Shown: positions 39,763-52,059, numbered from the stretch's first letter. The stretch: DNA of 64,000 nucleotides from Tanypteryx hageni (GCA_028673005.1 CM054118.1:59694401-59758400); one strand, 5' to 3'. A program made the numbers and translations. Notes: a model not told the origin generated them from the letters alone.

Positions 39763-39914
39763 CAGGGCTCGAAAAATCCCGGGCCAGGGCGCCATGGCGC
39801 CAAAGATTTTCATGCTGGCTCCTAAATATTATATATGCTTGCTGTAGTTAAGTTATGGTTATACTGTAGTCATATTGTTTTATCGGGCTCAGCAGCAGGA
39901 GTAGCAAAATAAAT
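39763..39914. mobile_element. Possible hAT-like terminus with a GC palindrome
   Basis: CAGGGCTCGAAAAATCCCGG at 39763 has the look of a hAT end. GGCGCCATGGCGCC at 39788-39801 is a perfect 14-bp palindrome. The other end was not found; the pogo-like MITE starts at 39917. Confidence 0.35.
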
Positions 39915-39916
39915 TA

Positions 39917-40835
39917 CAGGCAACTCTTGCTCAACGAACGACATGCGTTACTAAAAAACGTTCGTAAAACGGAAATTCGTTGAACGATCGTGATTTTTTC
40001 CGTTGACTTCCTCATTAAAACTACAGATGCGTTCCAGACGAAAGATTTTTCCTTCTTGAAATCATAATTCTTAGCTATTAAAATTTCTCTAAAGCAAGTA
40101 CAATATTGGATCAACTGGAAAACCGAAGTAACAACAGTCGAACATAGAAGTATGTACAGTGCCATCTATTGTATTGTAAGAGAAAATACAACTTTTGAAT
40201 GAAAAAAAGGACTTTTCAAACACCGTCAATAAAGAATTAAAAATTCCTCGTGATTTAAACACCTCCAGAAAAATAGTTAACAAAAAGTTGAACAGCTATG
40301 AGAAAATTATGAGCAAGTAGGATAAATGCGGCCACGGCAATGGCTTGAAAACAAATCCTCGTGATGTAACGATTATGTATGAACCGCGAGAAAACGATTG
40401 CGATCTAACGTAGTCAATCCAAGTCACAGACTGAAGTATAGAATGGCTGTGGGAAAGACTGCGCTGTGCACTTTCTCCTTATCGGTACACAAGAGGTTCT
40501 TCAAGTCTAAGTGAATATTTGTAAATATATTAAAATATATTAAGAGTAACAAACAGCACGTTCGGTGATGTCATATTGAGCCTCTCCGTAAATGCAGGCG
40601 ATAGGAAGAATTTATGGTAAAGCGGACACACGAAGAATTCATGGGTAAACAAGACGGTCTTTGTGGCCCCAAGGGCTTTCGTAAACATCCGAGTTTCTTC
40701 GATCTGAGTTGGATACATGTTATTTTTTTTGTAGCAGTGAAGAGAATTGTTGCCGAAAAGTAAAGCTATAAAGTTCAATTCATTCGTTAAAGCGAACATT
40801 CGTTCAACGAACGTTCGTTAAACGAGAGTTACCTG
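39917..40835. mobile_element. Non-autonomous pogo/Tigger-like element (Tc1/mariner superfamily)
   Basis: The terminal inverted repeats are CAGGCAACTCTTGCTCAACG on the left and, reverse-complemented, CAGGTAACTCTCGTTTAACG on the right. They are flanked by TA at 39915-39916 and 40836-40837, the target duplication of the superfamily. Subterminal AACGAACG-type words repeat on both sides. The 919-bp interior has no transposase; the frames at 39914-40165, 40089-40283 and 40530-40799 (-) show no DDE motif. The CAG...ACTC...AACGAA terminus style is typical of pogo/Tigger. Confidence 0.85.
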
Positions 40836-40837
40836 TA

Positions 40838-43800
40838 TATTTATCGGAAGCATTCAAGTTCCTGAAAATAAGTAAAAAATTTTTCTTGTTCGAAAACCAC
40901 GTTTTCAGAATATCATTTTACTTTTTCAGATGTATAAGTCTCATTTTATTATGTTCTGTTATATAATGTGACAGAAATTAATCTACATGGCTTAATTATT
41001 GTAGCAGATTCGTGTGTGAATTATTAAAAATTTATTTTTCTGAAGATGATAAAATGTCTTAAATTTGTATCGTGCGTGTTAAGGCATCCGCTTTCCTGTC
41101 CATTTACATTCCCATATACCCTAACTCGGTTTCCCAACCTCATCCAAAACCCCGCAACCACAGCCTCCCAATAGCAATTTCAGCCGATATTTCTCCCCTC
41201 TCACCTCCGATGGAAGTAGTCCCATCTCAAATTACTCCAATTAAATATGGCGGTTTCTCTCTTACATTCCAAACTCTCTATGCATATCCTTCTGGGTCCA
41301 GAGGAAGCTTAACCTTCCCTCCGCCTCTTCTATTACCTCTCCAAAGGACAAGGGTCGAGTTTGTTTGCCTTATAGTCCCTCTTTCGTCTTTCCCTTTCTA
41401 ATCTACAACCCTCTTCCTTTCCTCTACCGCAAGTTCATTAAAACCCTTTACCCAAAAGGCAGGAGAGGGACTATCTGGTCCCAACCAACTCATTCACGGC
41501 AATGTTCCCAATAATGTTTAATGAGCGGAGAATTGTGGATACGAAGTAGTTGAGTCTTATATAAATTATGCTTTTCCGGTATAGATTGCCATTATGATGC
41601 TTGATTAATTTGAAATGTAAGCGTTCTGTTTTTTTCCTCCGTGAATGAATGTTCAAGATTCCGACAGGAAATTTTTAGCTAACGCTGTACAATCCGCATA
41701 TTTTGTTCCAGTTGTCTTTCTTTTGCGCAATTCGTCGTCCTAGATTAAAAGTTATGACGCGAATTATCTGAGTTTATTAAACAACCGCCATTAGAAACTT
41801 ACATGCTCGACGGGAGAGTTATATCGGCAGGATCTTCCGAATGACGTTATTTTGTGCAACTTGTATGATGCAGCATCTATTTTTTCTGGTTATGATATTT
41901 CTTTGTTTGTTTATTGAAAGATGCACAACAATTTTCCCATCAGGGTGTTAAATTGAATACCTCGCATTCTCTGAAAGAAATTAAAAGAATATTTTTGGTA
42001 AATGGAATTCAAATTCGTTTTTGGCAATATATTTTTACTTATAATAAAACTGGAGACAAATGAAATATGTCGAATTTCGCGATCGATGCTAGTTATAATC
42101 GGAGATTATATAGATATGACATCGAGCACGCAATGAGGAATAAAATGAAAAAAAAACTGGCATTATTTAAAAATTTATATATGAAAGCTGTTGTCTTTCT
42201 TTGTAATTTTTGCGGAATTAACTATTCAAATCTCTAGTTAAGTATAATTAATCACAATTCAAAATAGATTTCAAGTATTTTAACATTAACGATCATTGTC
42301 ATTTTTTTAATTTAAACGCAATATTTAAGGATTTACCTACTCCGAGTTGACTACGTCTTTTTCTGAGTTATTATTTCCGTGGTGAGTTACTCAGTAAGCT
42401 CCATACAGTTCTGTTGGAATGCGCCTCTTCCGAAATCCGCGTTATTACCGGAGAGCACTGTAATTTAACCGCCCTCATGTCAACTCCTTAACTCTCCACC
42501 CATCTTTTGAGGGTTGTAAAATTATTCATCTCTCGTTTTTGATAAATTTATGTATAAATAAAAATTAAGGATATTGTCCCAGCCGTAAAGGATACGGCGA
42601 GACGAAGTTCTATTTGATTATATCAAATGAACTCTCTAAAATTAAAAATTAAACATTTTTTCCCTACCATTTTTTAATTTTCCCGCAAATATAACAAGTA
42701 AAGAGCTGGTGAAGCATACAGCAAATGGCGGAATTTAAAAAAAGGTTGACATACGGTAAGACCGAGAAAAGATGAAACGAGATAGAAAACTGAATCGATC
42801 GACGAAAACCGAAGTCTCCAGCTGATTTGGTTTTGGAGATAGCGCGTCAGACAGACAGACGGATCTCCACAAGAAAACGCGCACGAGACAAAAGAATGAA
42901 TGGATAGGCAAAGGAGCGCAGTCCGTATTTGCTTCCGTTCAGGTGTTAGTTCGTCAGACAAACCTAACACATAATCTGATCTTTAAAAAAACCGCTAAAA
43001 AGCAGAATTCGGTTTTGAAAAACCGAAACCTTCTGGTTAAAAGCCGAAGGCTTTAAGATAGGAATGTCATGGGCAGAAGAAATCTGCTGCATCTCTTGCT
43101 TTCTTGCAACCAACTCATTTCAGGCGCCCGATGTCTTAATGCGGCGTCAGAATGTTAGACATAGTGCGGAGTTCATTTGGCGTAAGTGGGGAAAAAAATG
43201 GATGTGAACGTGAACGAAAGTAGTCTGAGACGATAAGGAAGAAAGAGGCGTGCATGAATGGGAGAAGCGTTTAGAGGTGGTTTTCCAGGGATGAGAGAGG
43301 GGGAAGCGTAAAGGGTCGCGTGGTGTTTGAGGAGGGAAAAGGGCGAGTTATAAAGCTTCCTGGCGGAGCTTACGTCTCTGAGGTTGTAAGGGCAGAGAAA
43401 GCCAGTTTGCTGGAAGTGCGAGGTTTTTACGACGTAAGCCTGTAGTTTGGATGGAGGGGGAAAGTGCGGAAATCTATGGAGGTGGAGTAATTAGAGCTTA
43501 ATAAAGGGAAAAGGAAGTCGAGTAAAGGATAAATGTGTAGAATAGGAGGAAAGGGATATAAGCACAAGGGAGACGCGGGGTTATGAAGAGAGCAAAGGTA
43601 AGCAGAAAGACGACACATTTGATGAAGGGAAAGGGTGTCGTAAAGAGGGTGAGGAAAGGGGGAAGGAAGAGAGGTGGTTCAGGGGAAGTTTTGATTAAAA
43701 ATGGTGTGAGTGCGAAGTTGTTAGGAAGGCTGGAGGGGCTGGAAAGTGCCGCATTATGGGAAGAGAAAATGATGAGTAGCGGAGGCGCAAGTATGCTGAA

Positions 43801-45724
43801 GAATTTTCATATGAAAGACATGCAGTAGGTGAGCACTTAAAGTGAATATTTTCTAGAGGAAATTCCAACTCTTTAACTGTAGTGAATTATAGTAAAGTGG
43901 CATTTTCCAACAATTTAAATGATTATTTGGATTGCGTAAGATGTTTGTGGATTTCCTAATCAGTATGTATGATCATGATTTTCAAATGATTGGCTTATTA
44001 CAAATGGGATGCGTATTGTAGAATCCTAAATGTAAAGAATGGCATAATATTTAAAAGAGGATTCACCAATGTGGTTATTATAGTACTGCTTACATCTTTG
44101 TGTATTTCACTTCGTAGCGATTTTTCAAAATTTTTTATTTTTTTGGATCAACTCTCCTCAAGATAAACCAGTTATTCTCCAGAGTGGAGATTTTTTTGCT
44201 TATTGCAATATCAAAGCTTAACAACGGAAAGATATTCGTCGCTTCAGGGTTCACCGTGACTGATAGATCCAAATATAATTGTAGAGGCGTCAATATCAAT
44301 CTTTTGAGATTGAAGCATAGCTCCAGAGGCAGCGTAAAATCGAAGTAGAATCTGTTCGGATTGAGCACGAGTAGATTTATCTTTGATTTCGAGACAAAAG
44401 GACAAGACAGTTGTAAAGCAAACCGAAAACATAGAGAGAGAGGAAAGTATTAAATGAAACACTTGAATAAGGGAGATTGATTTGATCGGCTATGAACAAA
44501 TACTCGAGGAGCCGGAATCCATTTCGCAGAGATCAGCACTCTACAGCATTGGATCGCACGCACAACATTCGGGAAGCACGTGCGGCATCGCCGAGCTATC
44601 GATGGCTTTTCGGATTCACGAAGCACAGCTGGGGGCAGCATAAACCAGGAAGGCACACATTACACCCAATGCGAACTACGCGTGTTTAACCGAGGGAAAA
44701 GATAGAGTGAAAGTAAACGATTAGATGCAGAGGGAAGAATAAAGGCTTACTCGTTGAAAATATTGGAGCTATGAGAGATTTCAAACACCAAATCGAAGTT
44801 CGGTTGTCGTTGGAGATGAGGAGAGTTAAAGAGGAATAGGAGAGAGTCTCTCGTAGGCGTCGGGAAACCTCTCTTTTTAGTGAATCGATAATAATCGTTT
44901 TTATTTCTCTCCTTTGCCGTCACCGCTCTCGTCACTTCCTCTTTCTCTTACGCTCTCTCCGTCCCTTTGTAGTCAATGGTTAACAGCAAAGCGATCCTGT
45001 CTGAAATCTGAGGTGGATTCGGGTTCTACCGCTTAATTGCATTTTCGTCCATTTTTCATCTCAGCTGTCAAAATCCGGCTCATCGCGCTTTACCGTCAGT
45101 TATCCTCGAATCGCAATCTTATTTTTGTACTTTTCCTTATAAAAGAAGACGCGAGGGAAGAAAGAAAAATGCGTAGAAAAAACCCCGTAGGTTAGATAGC
45201 TTTGGATTTACCTGGGGTTTCGACTGATGCAATGAGCACCAATTATTTCTGATGCATACGGTTTTTAAAATAAATCGCACCATTTTTAATGTAATGAAAT
45301 CCTTAATCCGTTCTTGTTGATTGTTATTTTTTTTGATTCTTTAAACGTGCAAAATCTCATCATTATAATGTATAATATTTCATTTTGTGACAAATGTGTC
45401 ATTTATTTTGAAGTGAATCTCATAAAAGTGGAAATATATTTTAGCGGATATGGCGGCATCTGGTAGGACGTTCTCGGTAAACATAGGCATTAAGGTGAAA
45501 GATTATGAATCGTGTTTCCAATATATTAGTAATTGTTTTTCCTCCACATGTATTTCAGAAGTTATTATTCTAAGTGTCGTTATTTTTTGAGATTAGTTAA
45601 TAAGGTATTCATACCATTAGGTTTTCCCAAAGGAATTCTATACCGTGAAATAAAATTATGATATATTTTGAATACTTTACGAAAATGCAGAAAAAAAGCT
45701 TGCTGAAAAGCACTATTATTTTCG
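40838..45724. other. No recognised gene apart from the purine-rich block
   Basis: A GC-richer patch at 44490-44690 has frames on both strands with no recognisable domain. Other parts are AT-rich. Confidence 0.45.
43190..43830. repeat. Purine-rich block
   Basis: The + strand is G/A-rich throughout. The basic, Gly/Lys/Arg-rich frame at 43583-43828 is explained by this composition. Confidence 0.6.
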
Positions 45725-46640
45725 TTATGTCCGTCCGTAAGCATATGTCAGGAAAGAATTGACTTTACCGATTTCAACCAAATTTGGTACACAGGATACT
45801 CACATAAATTTAATGACCAAAATGACGTAATTGAACCTGATCGACGAAGCAGGGGTGCTACCATTGCAAAGTTAAATTTTTCGAAAATTATGAATTTGAA
45901 AGAAATTGGCTTTAGCGATTTCAACGAAATATTTTATGAACGAGGCGTGCACCATATAAAAGCAAAATCAATATTTTTAGTATAGACATAGAATGAGGGG
46001 CTGCTACAACACAAGTAATTAAATAAATTATTTTTTACACGCACATATTTGTGTTAAACTGTCCGCATCAATTTTAACCAAATTTAATATTTATTATGCG
46101 CACTTATTTGCAAAACCATAATGGCATGTTTGGGCCGGATCAACCAAACAGTGGTGTCACAATTACAAATCAAACGCTTTCAGTAATTGTGGATTTGGAA
46201 GGAATTGGATGAACGAATTTCAACTAAATTTTATATATAAAATGTGTACTGCATACCACAATGAAAGCAAGTTGTTTAAAGCGAAGCTATAGAGCAAGGC
46301 CACCACAATAAAAAGCAAAATATTATTTCTATTACACGTATTTCTTGAGAACTGACCTCATGGATTTTAACCAAATATGGTATATATGATCTTCATAAGA
46401 ATAAATAATCAAAATATTATATTTCAACCGGGTCTACTAAACAGGGCTACCACAATATCAAGGTTAAAAATTTTCTGTAACAATGAATTTGGAAGGTATT
46501 GGCTAAACAGATTTCAAAAAGAAATTTCGCTTGTAGGGCGAGTATAGAATGACAAAACGAATTTGGATCAAAAAAGCAGGGCTACCACTATAGAAGAAAA
46601 TATAATTTTCTGATTTCAAAGCGAATACATAAGTATACGA
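45725..46640 (+). repeat. Degenerate tandem repeat, about six units of about 149 bp
   Basis: A block like GGAATTGGCTTTAACGATTT followed by CAACCAAATTT recurs near 45753, 45901, 46063, 46201, 46351 and 46497. A second block (GCAGGGCTACCACAAT) recurs in step. It begins with TATGTCCGTCCGT, an edge motif also seen in the 33-kb and 38-kb repeats. No coding frame. Confidence 0.8.
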
Positions 46641-47340
46641 TTTTACTACGGCGAATTTAACAAAAAGCACTTCTGCACCACGGGAAATCCGTGTACACCC
46701 CTACTCGTTAACCATAACAACAGTTTATCTTTTGTCAATGTTTGGCATGAATCTTGCCATCGTTTAGGAATAATTTTTAAGAGTATAGTTTGCGGTTAGT
46801 TATCCTACAAGTGTGTTTAAACAATTTTCTCCCTATTTAAATTTTTAAAATATGCGCAAATTACTTCTAGTCCTACTTTCTCTAAAAGGTTTGGCTGGGC
46901 ATCAGGAAATTCAGCCGCAACGTTATCCTAATTTCAGATATTGGATGCGTCGTAGAATTTTGAATGATATAAATAATGATGTCTGTGGGGATAGTAATAT
47001 TTTAGTGAATTTTGCAATAAGAAGATTAATTATTTCTATCATTTGTATGTTATCAATCATTAAGTGAAACTTTGTCACAAGTTTTGTCGACTGTCAGAGT
47101 GAGAAATTATCTCAAAACATTCTCTCTTGCGTAGCTTTTAAATCATGCATCACAGCCGAGTAGTGAAGTTAAATCGCTAGATTGTGAGTCATTTTTAATT
47201 AAAAACCGGCCATCTATTCTCAGTAATGGCAGCAGGCTATGTGGAGGGAGGATTAGAAAATATTCACTTGCATTTTCTATGGTTAAAAGGACCTATATAT
47301 GGTCTTTATTATCTTTAACCGCTGAATATGTATTTTATTA

Positions 47341-48045
47341 CTGGTAGTTGTTGCTTGCATTCTGCAAGCATTTCATATCACTTTGAAAGACATTAATTTT
47401 TCAGAGATGTTCATCATTGGAGATATTTATTAATTCAAAAGATTTCTCTTCTGCACCAATTTTCGATCTTTCCTTATGGAAAAATATTTGATTAAAATAA
47501 TACCCAAAATTATCAATTTTAAGAATATTATACTTTTTTATTGTGGGGTACAAATGCCACAGATTTTTGCCAATTTTTAATATTGTAGCACATCTAGAAG
47601 TGAAATAATATTTATCTAATTTTATAAACATTGAAAAATTTATTACGGCCGCAATAACCATTTTATAAAGATATTGAAATGTTTATTTGTTCGTATACAC
47701 AACACTCCAAGTAAACTAAAACTTTCAGCTCTATAGCTCACCGCGTAGTATCTAATCATTTACCTATTTGTGTTAACTTTATGAATGTTTAACTGCTAAA
47801 AAATTAAAATATCGATATTTCTGTAATCTCTATTTCGTTTTTTACAAATTCTACTCATAAAAAATTTTCAGCTTCGTAGCACATTCGGAAATACATAAAT
47901 CTTGAAATTTTGTTTAAACAATTACGAATTTAGCGTCCGCATTGCTGAACTTTTTCAAGATTTTCGTTTTCTCTAGTCAATTTTAACATAACCCACAAAA
48001 AAAATTTCGAAACAGTATTCGGCACTTGCATACTGCAAGCGCTTC
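47341..48045 (+). repeat. Dispersed 670-bp repeat, copy 2, abutting the LINE
   Basis: It opens with CTGGTAGTTG and the hairpin GCTTGCATTCTGCAAGC (47353-47369), matching copy 1 at 25848. At its far side a second hairpin CTTGCATACTGCAAG (48025-48039) appears, as if another unit begins. The 3' tail of the RTE-like LINE starts about 20 bp later. The frame at 47401-47661 (-) is not a recognised gene. Confidence 0.8.
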
Positions 48046-48106
48046 CAAAAATCATCATACACTAAGTTCATCATCATAGGTAGTCTGTCCGTAGACAGGT
48101 CCGTGA

Positions 48107-49822
48107 TTATTCTTGGTTAAACCTGGTTCTCCATATACTCCAATTTTCCGCTGTTCTCTTTATATCTTGATAACTCTCTTTCCCTTTCAAATCGTCTATC
48201 AGCTGAAACCTTTTCCTACCTCTTTCCCTTTTCCCATCTAGTTTTCCTTCTAACACATCTTTAATCATACTCTCTCTCCTCAGGTAATGTCCAACCCAGC
48301 TAGCCTTCCTCTTTCTGATAGTCTGTATAATCATTCGCTTCTCTCCTATTCTTCGTAGCACTTCTTCGTTTTTCATCCTATCTGTCCATTTTATCTTCAG
48401 CATTCTCCTCCAAGTCCACATTTCAAAGCTTTCCAAGTATTTGATGTCATTTTTCCTTAGCGTCCATGTTACTGCCCCATTCAATGCTATACTCCATACG
48501 TAGCATTTTATCAACTTCTTGCGAATATCTTCCCTTATATTCCCTGTAAGTAGTTGTTTCTTTCTCCTGAAAGCCGCTTTTGCTTTTCCTATTCTAGTTC
48601 TGATCTCATCCGTACATTTTGCCTCTCGTGTTATGATACTTCCAAGGTATTTATATTCTGAAACTTGTTCTAATGGCTTTCTCCTGATAGTTATGTTCAG
48701 ATTCTCTTCTTTACCTTATATTCGAATGACCTTGGATTTTTCTGTATTTATTTCCATACCGTATTTTCTACCTGTTATCACTAGTCTATTTATCATTTTT
48801 TGTAACTCCTCTTCCTTTCTTGCCAGAAGTACTTGATCATCTGCGTATTTTACTGTTCTTATAATCCTTCCTCCAATTTTGAAATCCCCTGTGCCTTCTA
48901 AAGCTTCTTGCATTAGACTTTCTCCATATATATTGAATAGGGTTGGCGATAGGCAGCAGCCTTGTCTTACTCATCTACCGATATTTATTCCGCAGGTGTC
49001 CACATTCTCAAACCTAAACTTTACAACTTGATTCTCATATAGATTCCTAATCAGTCTCCTGTCTTTCCAGTCTACACCTATATCCTTTTTTAATATCTTC
49101 ATCAACTTTACCCAATTTACTCTATCAAAGGCCTTCTGCCAGTCTACGAAACATGCGCAGATATCTTGACTGTATTCTATTGCCCTTTCTGATATGATTC
49201 TAACTACTCCTATAGCATCTCTAGTTCCTCGTCCTTTTCTGAAACCGAATTGATCTTCCCCTATTATTTCTTCTGCCTTTTTCTCCAGCTTTTTATTAAG
49301 AATCCTCGTGATGATCTTCGATGTGTGTGACAGAAGGCTTATCGTTCTGTAATCTTTACACTGCATTGCCTTTGGCTTCTTCTTTAGAGGGATCATTGTT
49401 ACTTCTAGGAAATCCTGAGGACACTCTCCCGTGTCGTAAATCTTATTAATTAATTTCGTGATCGCTTTTAGTCCTTCTGATCCTATGACTTTAAGTATCT
49501 CAGCCGGTATTCCATCGCTGCCCGTGGCTTTCCCCTTCTTTAGTTCCACTATCGCCTTTTCTACTTCGCTCTCCATAATACTTGGTCCTAAGTTGTCTTC
49601 TTCAATTTTTTCCTCATTTTCCAGTTCTATTTTTCCCGCTCCTGCCTGTTTGCTGTATAATTCCTTAATGTATTCTTCCCATACCTGTGCTACATCCTTT
49701 GTTTCTGAGACTATCTTCCCATCCGTATTCATAATTCCTTTACCACAAATTCCATGAGACTTCTTATCTTCTAATTCCAGTGCCCTAGCGTACATCATAT
49801 CGTACCGTCCTAACTTCTCCAT
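48107..49822 (-). pseudogene. LINE ORF2 3' part: reverse transcriptase and C-terminal region
   Basis: One frame runs from 49822 to 48107, broken by TGA at 48971-48973 and TAA at 48716-48718. The domains are the N-terminal fingers (G-K-A-T-G-S-D-G-I-P-A-E-I-L-K), the R-T-I-S-L-L-S-H segment, D-Q-F-G-F-R-K-G-R-G-T-R-D, motif A F-V-D-W-Q-K-A-F-D, motif B V-R-Q-G-C-x-L-S-P immediately after the TGA, and motif C Y-A-D-D with both catalytic aspartates intact. After the TAA come Y-K-Y-L-G-S-I-I, a W-T-W-R-R-M segment and W-V-G-H-Y-L-R-R, typical of the C-termini of these LINEs. The coding strand of the element opposes the SMPDL3 gene. Decay is modest, so insertion may be fairly recent. Confidence 0.92.
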
Positions 49823-50548
49823 TTTATTTCATCACATTTTCCTATTATCCAATTTTCTCTAGCTTTATCTGTTACCCTTCTCAACTCATTGTTCATACGC
49901 CTATAGTTGGCTCTACCTTCTTCACTGTTAACATTTTTCCATTTTCGTCTCTCATCCATTTTCTCCAGCATTTCCTTCGTGATCCATGGTTTTCTGATTT
50001 TCTTCTCTTGTTTTCCAATCTCTTTATCCAAGGTATCCTTGTTACTGGTTTTAACTTCATCCCATTCTATATCAACGGTCTTCGGTTTGTTTTCCAACTT
50101 TTTTAGGTTATCTTCCAACATCATGCCGATTACATCCTGCCTTTCTTTCAGTTTTTCTAGGTCCCAGGTCTGTCTTTCTCTTCTCGTTTTTCTTATTTGT
50201 TTGAGCTTTGTACTCACGTCAAGTATTAGAAGGCTGTGATCTGAATCAATGTCCGCTCCTTGCTATGCCTTGGCGTTCTTTATGCTGTTCCTGAATCTTT
50301 GTTTTACAAGGATGTAATCTATTTGGCATCTCATTCTATCTCCTGGGCTTTTCCATGTGTATAACCTTCGTTTATGGTTTTTGAACCATGTATTAGTCAC
50401 TACAAGGTCATTATTGATGCAGAATTCTGCGAGTTTCTCCCCTCCTCGATTTCTCTTCCCAAGTCCGTATTGCCCGACAACAATTTCTTCCTGTTTTTCT
50501 TCGACTATGCTGTTCCAATCTCCCATTATTATGCACACTAAGATATAA
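49823..50548 (-). pseudogene. LINE ORF2 5' part: endonuclease C-terminus and linker
   Basis: This is the C-terminal half of an APE-type endonuclease, which nicks target DNA to prime reverse transcription. Visible motifs in order are IIMGDWNS, the R-L-Y-T-W-K-S-P-G-D segment, Q-I-D-Y-I-L-V and, after an in-frame TAG near 50248, the catalytic S-D-H-S-L-L. A basic/acidic linker follows with R-K-P-W-I-T-K-E-M, seen in endonuclease-RT proteins often annotated as craniofacial development protein 2-like. The endonuclease N-terminus (first catalytic Asn/Glu) is missing. The frame shifts by one near 49815 before joining the RT. It is non-functional. Confidence 0.88.
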
Positions 50549-51533
50549 ACTCGTAAATAAACGAACGCGATCTCTAGGGCAACAGCACTTCATTTACGTG
50601 GAGCCGATACGTATTAAATAATATATTCCATGAGTAATAGCGGTATATTTATAATTTTCCGTGAAATTAGGACAACTACCAGTAATTTCAAAATTCTCAG
50701 GCAATCGGCTCGTGTCTAAGTTTTCGAATTTCAAGTTTTGTGCCTCAGATCGCCCTGCGTGTGCAATAAGAATAATCATCATGAAGACAATACCCTATTC
50801 ATTAAATTTACGGAAAAATTAGGATATTTTATGTTAAGATTATGGCATCATCATCCATGCCTTTAACGCGTATTTGGATAAAAAATATCCAGAAATAGGT
50901 ATGACGCCATTATATTTAACAATGGAAAAGAATTAAAATTCCTCGAAAAAATACGAAACACAACATTAAAATACTTTTCATGTTTTACCGTCACCGCTAT
51001 CTGGATTGCTTCCTCTATTGTGATCCCTTATAGCCCTGGAGAAAAACAAACCTATTCGCTCCTTTCTAAAGTCGAAAACTCAAATTTAATCGTCAAGTTC
51101 GTGCTTTCAGTAGTACGTGAGAATTGCAATTGTATATGATACCACCAATCACATTGTGCTATGCAATTATTGTTTTGGATAAAGTAAAATCATACGTATT
51201 ATTGGAAGAAAATATTGGTGATATTTAATTTATATGATATTGAAAATCAGAGTTATATGTTTTGGGAATAAACTTGATGTTAATTCAATTAAAGAAAAAT
51301 TAAAAAATATAATTCCGTAAATCGAATTTTCTATAACTCGAATAATTTTTGCTTTACTTTAAGATTCGAGTCATAGAAGTCCCACGGTATATATTAAAAT
51401 ATTTAAAAATATATTTTCATAACTTGAATTTTTTATTACTCGAATAAAATTATTACTTTTCCTTGAGATTCGATATATGGAAGTTCAACTCTAATTCCTT
51501 ACGACGGCATTAATTTCCATTGGGGTTAACTCG
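50549..51533. other. No recognised feature upstream of the truncated LINE end
   Basis: AT-rich sequence. No endonuclease N-terminus is found here, which supports 5' truncation of the LINE. Confidence 0.5.
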
Positions 51534-51618
51534 TCGGTTGTGCCACTCGACCTACCAACATACCAAATTTATAGCCCTTCTAGAAGTACCTAAGCAGTGC
51601 CGTATCTAGGGTATGGCG
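51534..51618 (+). repeat. Direct repeat copy 1 ending in a hAT-like terminus
   Basis: TCGGTTGTGCC, CTCGACCTACCAACAT, AGCCCTTCTA and GTACCTAAG precede CAGTGCCGTATCTAGGGTAT. It is matched block by block at 52060-52150. The CAGTGCCGTA(T/A)CTAGGG string looks like a hAT MITE terminus. Confidence 0.75.
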
Positions 51619-52059
51619 AAGGCGGCATTTGCCATAGGCGCCAATAGATTCCGCACAAAATGCCAGTTTATTTTCCTATAAATAAGTATTAATTTATTAC
51701 TCAAATATTAAAGCCAGTATAATTTCAGATCCCATTAAAAGCATTGAGGTAGTTGCCATAGTATTTAATGATTTTCATTGTTGAAAAGAGGAAAATATCA
51801 CACTTTTTGCCGATTAAAAGCAAATATTTACGATAATTCAGTACGTATTTGAATTCTGTCTTCAAAAATTAAAAACTTAATTCTTTCAGACAACTGTTTT
51901 TTTTACCAAATTATAATCTCAATTTTAAGTAATTTTAAAATGCAATTATAGAAATCCTTGCATTAAATCCCATGCTTTTCTTATGGGGTACTTAAATGGA
52001 ACATCGGGGTTAAAAAAATCCCTTAGATATAACCTTTTTGTGAATTTCGATTTTTCTCT

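Larger units (their letters stand above)
48062..50548 (-). mobile_element. 5'-truncated, decayed RTE/BovB-like non-LTR retrotransposon (LINE)
   Basis: Reading on the minus strand, the element begins inside the endonuclease domain (about 50548) and runs through a linker, a reverse transcriptase and a C-terminal region. It ends with an ATGATGATG-rich 3' tail near 48062. The 5' truncation is typical of target-primed reverse transcription. Four lesions are visible: TAG near 50248, a frameshift near 49815, TGA at 48971-48973 and TAA at 48716-48718. Clade assignment to RTE/BovB rests on the style of the RT (GFRKGRGTRD, FVDWQKAFDRV, YADD) and of the C-terminal W-V-G-H-x-x-R region. CR1/L2 relatives cannot be fully excluded. 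Confidence 0.9.

Noticed and set aside
44450..44689. Overlapping frames on both strands
   Set aside because: Neither translation resembles a known protein; overlap on both strands argues for chance.
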